DNA of 64,000 nt from NCBI RefSeq assembly GCF_905163445.1, contig NC_053195.1, positions 1,850,501 through 1,914,500 on the forward strand, given 5' to 3'. Source of the stretch: Pararge aegeria (lineage: Eukaryota; Arthropoda; Insecta; Lepidoptera; Nymphalidae). Below the pieces are notes generated by a model, which saw only the letters and a program-made list of their open reading frames with translations, ran no database searches and was not told the origin of the DNA. Positions 61,199 to 64,000 of this stretch are shown piece by piece. Position 1 is the stretch's first letter; every line of letters starts with the position of its first letter. The position numbers were made by a program, and so were the translations under genes.

Positions 61199-61497
61199 GT
61201 CATCATCAACATCTTATCAACCGATTGCCAGCCCACTACAGAGCACGGGTCTCCTCCTACAGTGAGAAGATGTTGAAGCCGTATTCCACCACGCTGGCCC
61301 AGTGCGGATTGGTGGACTCCACACACCTTTGCGAACTTTTGTTTGCATGCAGGTTTCCTTACGATATTTTATCCTTCCCCGATAAAGCAATTAACATTTT
61401 AATTAAATAAATGTACATAGCTTTATTTAATTAAAATGGGCTGGGATTCGAACTCAGCCCCCCGAAAGTGAAGTCGTGCTCCTACCCATTGCGCTTA
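61199..61497 (-). repeat. SINE-B copy, full length
   Basis: Minus strand: TCATCATCAACATCTTATCA, GAGCACGGGTCTCCTCCTAC, CCACCACGCTGGCCCAGTGC, GGCTGGGATTCGAACTCAGC (box B), CTACCCATTGCGCTT. A short AT-rich stretch (ATTTAATTAAAA) is inserted near the head. Confidence 0.8.
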
Positions 61498-62082
61498 GGA
61501 GAGGGGCGTATCTGGCCGTAAAATTAATCTGCAACTCCACTTTACGTTGCACGAGCGAAGTGAGCACGAAAACTTTTCTCGGAATTCGTCTTACCCATTC
61601 GACTTTAGGAAGAAACACTACCTGGCATTACCAGACATTTCATATCAGTTTAATTATTAAAATGTATGTACACGTAAGCCCGGTCATTCCTATAGCCGTA
61701 AACATTCCAAACTTCGACCGTAACAAGCATATTTTAACATTTATCGAAGACATATGGGTGCAATTTTATTAAGCGAATGAATTTTGCATACCTAGAGGTC
61801 ACAATACCAAATAAAGTATAGATAAACAATACTCTATATTCCGAGGCGGTACTAAGATTATAAATCAATGGTGGAGCGTAGGTGGTCGGGCGCAATTACC
61901 AATTAAACGCCTCGTATCCGCATTCGAAATTCAAAATTCAAATTCATTTCGCCGCCGCCCGCCAAATGAGATGCACGTCCAAAATGGTAGCGTGAAATTG
62001 GCGATGAATTTGTAATTGAATTAAATTGATAATATCACTTTCGAAAATGTTATTTAATAAAGTTTGCATACCTTGGAAGGTT
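61498..62082. other. no gene seen
   Basis: A 98-codon frame (61476-61772) begins inside SINE-B and shows no motif. Not called. Confidence 0.35.
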
Positions 62083-62395
62083 AGAAGCGGCGATAGCGGA
62101 TTGGGTAGGAGCTAGACTTCACTTTCGGGGTGCCGAGTTCGACTCCCAAACCTATAAATTTGTCTAAGTTATGTGCATTTTAAGCAATTCAAATATCACT
62201 TGCTTCAACCGTGAAGGAAAACATCGTGAGGAAACCTGCCTACTTTAGTTCTACATAATGTTCTCAATGGTTTGTGGAGTCCATCAACCCGCAATGGGCC
62301 AACGTGATGGACTACGGCCTTAACCCCTTCAAATTGTGGGAGGAGACCCGTGCTTTGTTGTGGGCAGATAATGGGTTGATATGATGATGACCTTG
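62083..62395 (+). repeat. SINE-B copy, full length
   Basis: Head GCGGCGATAGCGGATTGGGT (box A), GAGTTCGACTCCCAAACC (box B). Body GAAACCTGCCTACTTTAGTT, AACGTGATGGACTACGGCCT. Tail GGGTTGATATGATGATGA. Confidence 0.8.
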
Positions 62396-62606
62396 GAAGG
62401 AATTCAGAGTTATATTGAGTTCCAAGAATACTAAAGATCTAGGCGTATCTAAGAACGGACCTAAGGCAATATACACAGGCGACTTTAAGAAACTAAGCCA
62501 TTTCGTAAGACTGTATTTCGGTTTCGATATTCAAGAAGAATGTAAGTGTTTAAAAACAAGACTGACAAACACTCCCCTAATTGTCACCTTTGCCAGTAAA
62601 AATAGA

Positions 62607-62797
62607 GCGACGGTTGACTAACGCAGTGGGCAGCGACCCTGCTTTCTGAGTCCAAGGCCGTGGGTTCAATTCCCACAACTGGAAAATGTTTGTGTGTTGA
62701 ACGTAAGTGTGTTTCAGTGTCTGGGTGTTTATCTGTATATTATAAGTGTTTATGTATATTATTCATAAAAATATTCATCAGTCATCTTAGTACCCAT
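62607..62797 (+). repeat. SINE-A copy, 3' truncated
   Basis: Head GACGGTTGACTAACGCAGTG, box B GGGTTCAATTCCCACAACTG, body to TCAGTCATCTTAGTACCCAT, then stops. The missing 3' end is unusual, because non-LTR-mobilised SINEs normally lose the 5' end. Confidence 0.8.
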
Positions 62798-62829
62798 TTA
62801 GCCATGCATATTTCTGCCGCTAAGCAGGA

Positions 62830-63015
62830 CAATTTTGTTCCAGCATTGCAGTAATTACAGACAAATGAGACTTAACACATACACCTCAGGTTTGCTTACA
62901 TAGGACAGCAATTTGTAAGAGGTGTTTTTTGCATGCCCTGCGACGTGTTGCTCCGTTTATAGGCTATGGTTTTGCACTTACTATCAGGTGTGCCACCTGC
63001 TCAATCCGTTAATTA
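62830..63015 (-). repeat. repeat-like block related to family H
   Basis: GCATTGCAGTAATTACAGAC, AATGAGACTTAACACATACA, CTTACTATCAGGTGTGCCAC, CTGCTCAATCCGTTAATTAT. The part GTAATTACAGACAAATGAG-like is the reverse of the family H block CTCATGTGCCTGTAATTAC. Confidence 0.5.
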
Positions 63016-64000
63016 TTGCAATGAACTATATAAAAAAAAAAATTTAAATGTGTAAAAAATTTTTTTTATATAAACTAATGCCAGTCGTAATTTTGAATTA
63101 TATATAGATTCTAACAAAACCTATTTCCAGTAGATACCTGTTCCAGCATTTATTTATGGCGGAATAAAGAAACTTAAATACAAACATATATTCTGAAAAC
63201 ATAAAACTCCTTCTGGGTAATCGTTTTAAAAACCATCGACATACGTAATATAGCATCAAAGCTATGTATACTGCTTATAGGATTAGTTTAAACCAATAAA
63301 TAAAACAAACCACTTAATCGTTTAGACAATTTTATTAGAATTTTAATTAATTAAAAATAAATCTTATTCTATCCGCTAATTTACTTTGGTAAGTTTCGAC
63401 ATATATTTTAGATTTTGCAATTATTTAAGGTAAATTTTACTTTACACATAGGTAATATAATAATTAATAACTATGAGATTCATTTTAGTCGGTCGCAGAC
63501 TACCGCAGAAATCGCAGGCGGTGCAACAGCCGCACGCACCGCAAGGACCCAGTGCAAGTGTGCGAAGCTACGCTGTGTAAGTAATCAGAGAAAATTTTGC
63601 AAATGTGTGTAGCTGTAGTATGTAGCTAAGCAGTTTGACATTTAAGGTATTTGATAGCCACAGAAGTCCCACCGCCGCGCACGTGGTAAACCTAACTAAG
63701 CAAAAAAAAAGTGTGTCAGCTCCGACGCACGACTGGAGTTTACTCCTTAAGTACGATTGTCGAAGCATACACTAAAAGAGTTTATTTAGTTGAATAAAGA
63801 TTAATACCATATGAAAGGGTAAATTAAAAATCCTGTGCAATTTATTCACACACGGCGGAAGTGTAACTTCTTAGAAGTAGCCTACGGGAGATTGAGGTGG
63901 ATGTAGAGTATCTGAACTATTAGGATAAATGTAATGTTTAATGTTTATTATTTTGTTTCCATGGTAACAAGAATAGGAAAAAAATGTATATTGTTTTCTA
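63016..64000. other. no gene seen
   Basis: 63480-63720 is GC-richer (GCAGGCGGTGCAACAGCCGC), but the frames on both strands show no motif. The rest is AT-rich. Confidence 0.35.

Noticed and set aside
1..64000. CRISPR array, bacterial operon, riboswitch or prophage
   Set aside because: The tandem repeats here are microsatellites, palindromes or transposon parts. No evenly spaced direct repeats with unique spacers, no ribosome-binding sites and no dense coding are present; the sequence is clearly eukaryotic.

Overview
This window looks like nuclear DNA from a lepidopteran, probably a nymphalid butterfly. That is an inference from AT-rich composition and from several families of dispersed tRNA-derived SINEs and non-LTR retrotransposon tails that resemble butterfly repeats; no database search was possible. 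I found no convincing host protein-coding exon and no functional tRNA or rRNA gene. Nearly every long open frame is either part of a transposable element or a chance frame inside one. The window is best read as an intergenic or intronic stretch built from layers of mobile elements.

The main feature is a complete, apparently intact BEL/Pao LTR retrotransposon at 50178-57136. It has two 416-bp LTRs that look identical by eye, a 5-bp target duplication TAGGA, a primer-binding site matching the 3' end of tRNA-Phe with one mismatch, a purine-rich tract, and one uninterrupted Gag-Pol frame of 1734 residues. The catalytic residues of protease, reverse transcriptase, RNase H and integrase are all visible. 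There is no env frame.

The rest is fragments. I use working labels. SINE-A is about 260 bp with a tail reading TAGATGGCGATGTGTG. SINE-B is about 300-360 bp with an ATGATG tail. SINE-C is about 330 bp and ends GGCTAACTTGTAGTGG. SINE-D has a head reading GCCGTAGCTTAATTGG. SINE-E contains TCGTATTTATATCAAAATAC. LINE-TGAC and LINE-GAAT are CR1/Jockey-like 3' ends named after their tail repeats; LINE-ATTC is a 3' end with an ATTC tail; RTE-like, LINE-PIV and LINE-TTA are other non-LTR 3' ends. DNA transposons are represented by three CAGTGGCGTGCA-type hAT-like MITEs, a pogo/Tigger-like element that still carries a transposase C-terminus, and a fold-back family with AAGCTTAATTT arms.

Layout: 0.3-7 kb holds LINE 3' ends and the pogo-like element. 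7-9 kb holds three SINE-A copies in the same orientation. 9.5-10.1 kb holds a SINE-B split by a fold-back MITE joined to a short nuclear mitochondrial (ND1) fragment. 11-50 kb is a dense mosaic with several nested insertions that give a relative chronology. 50.2-57.1 kb is the BEL element. 57-64 kb is again LINE and SINE mosaic. Near-perfect hairpins recur, several of them made by inverted duplication of SINE or LINE sequence.
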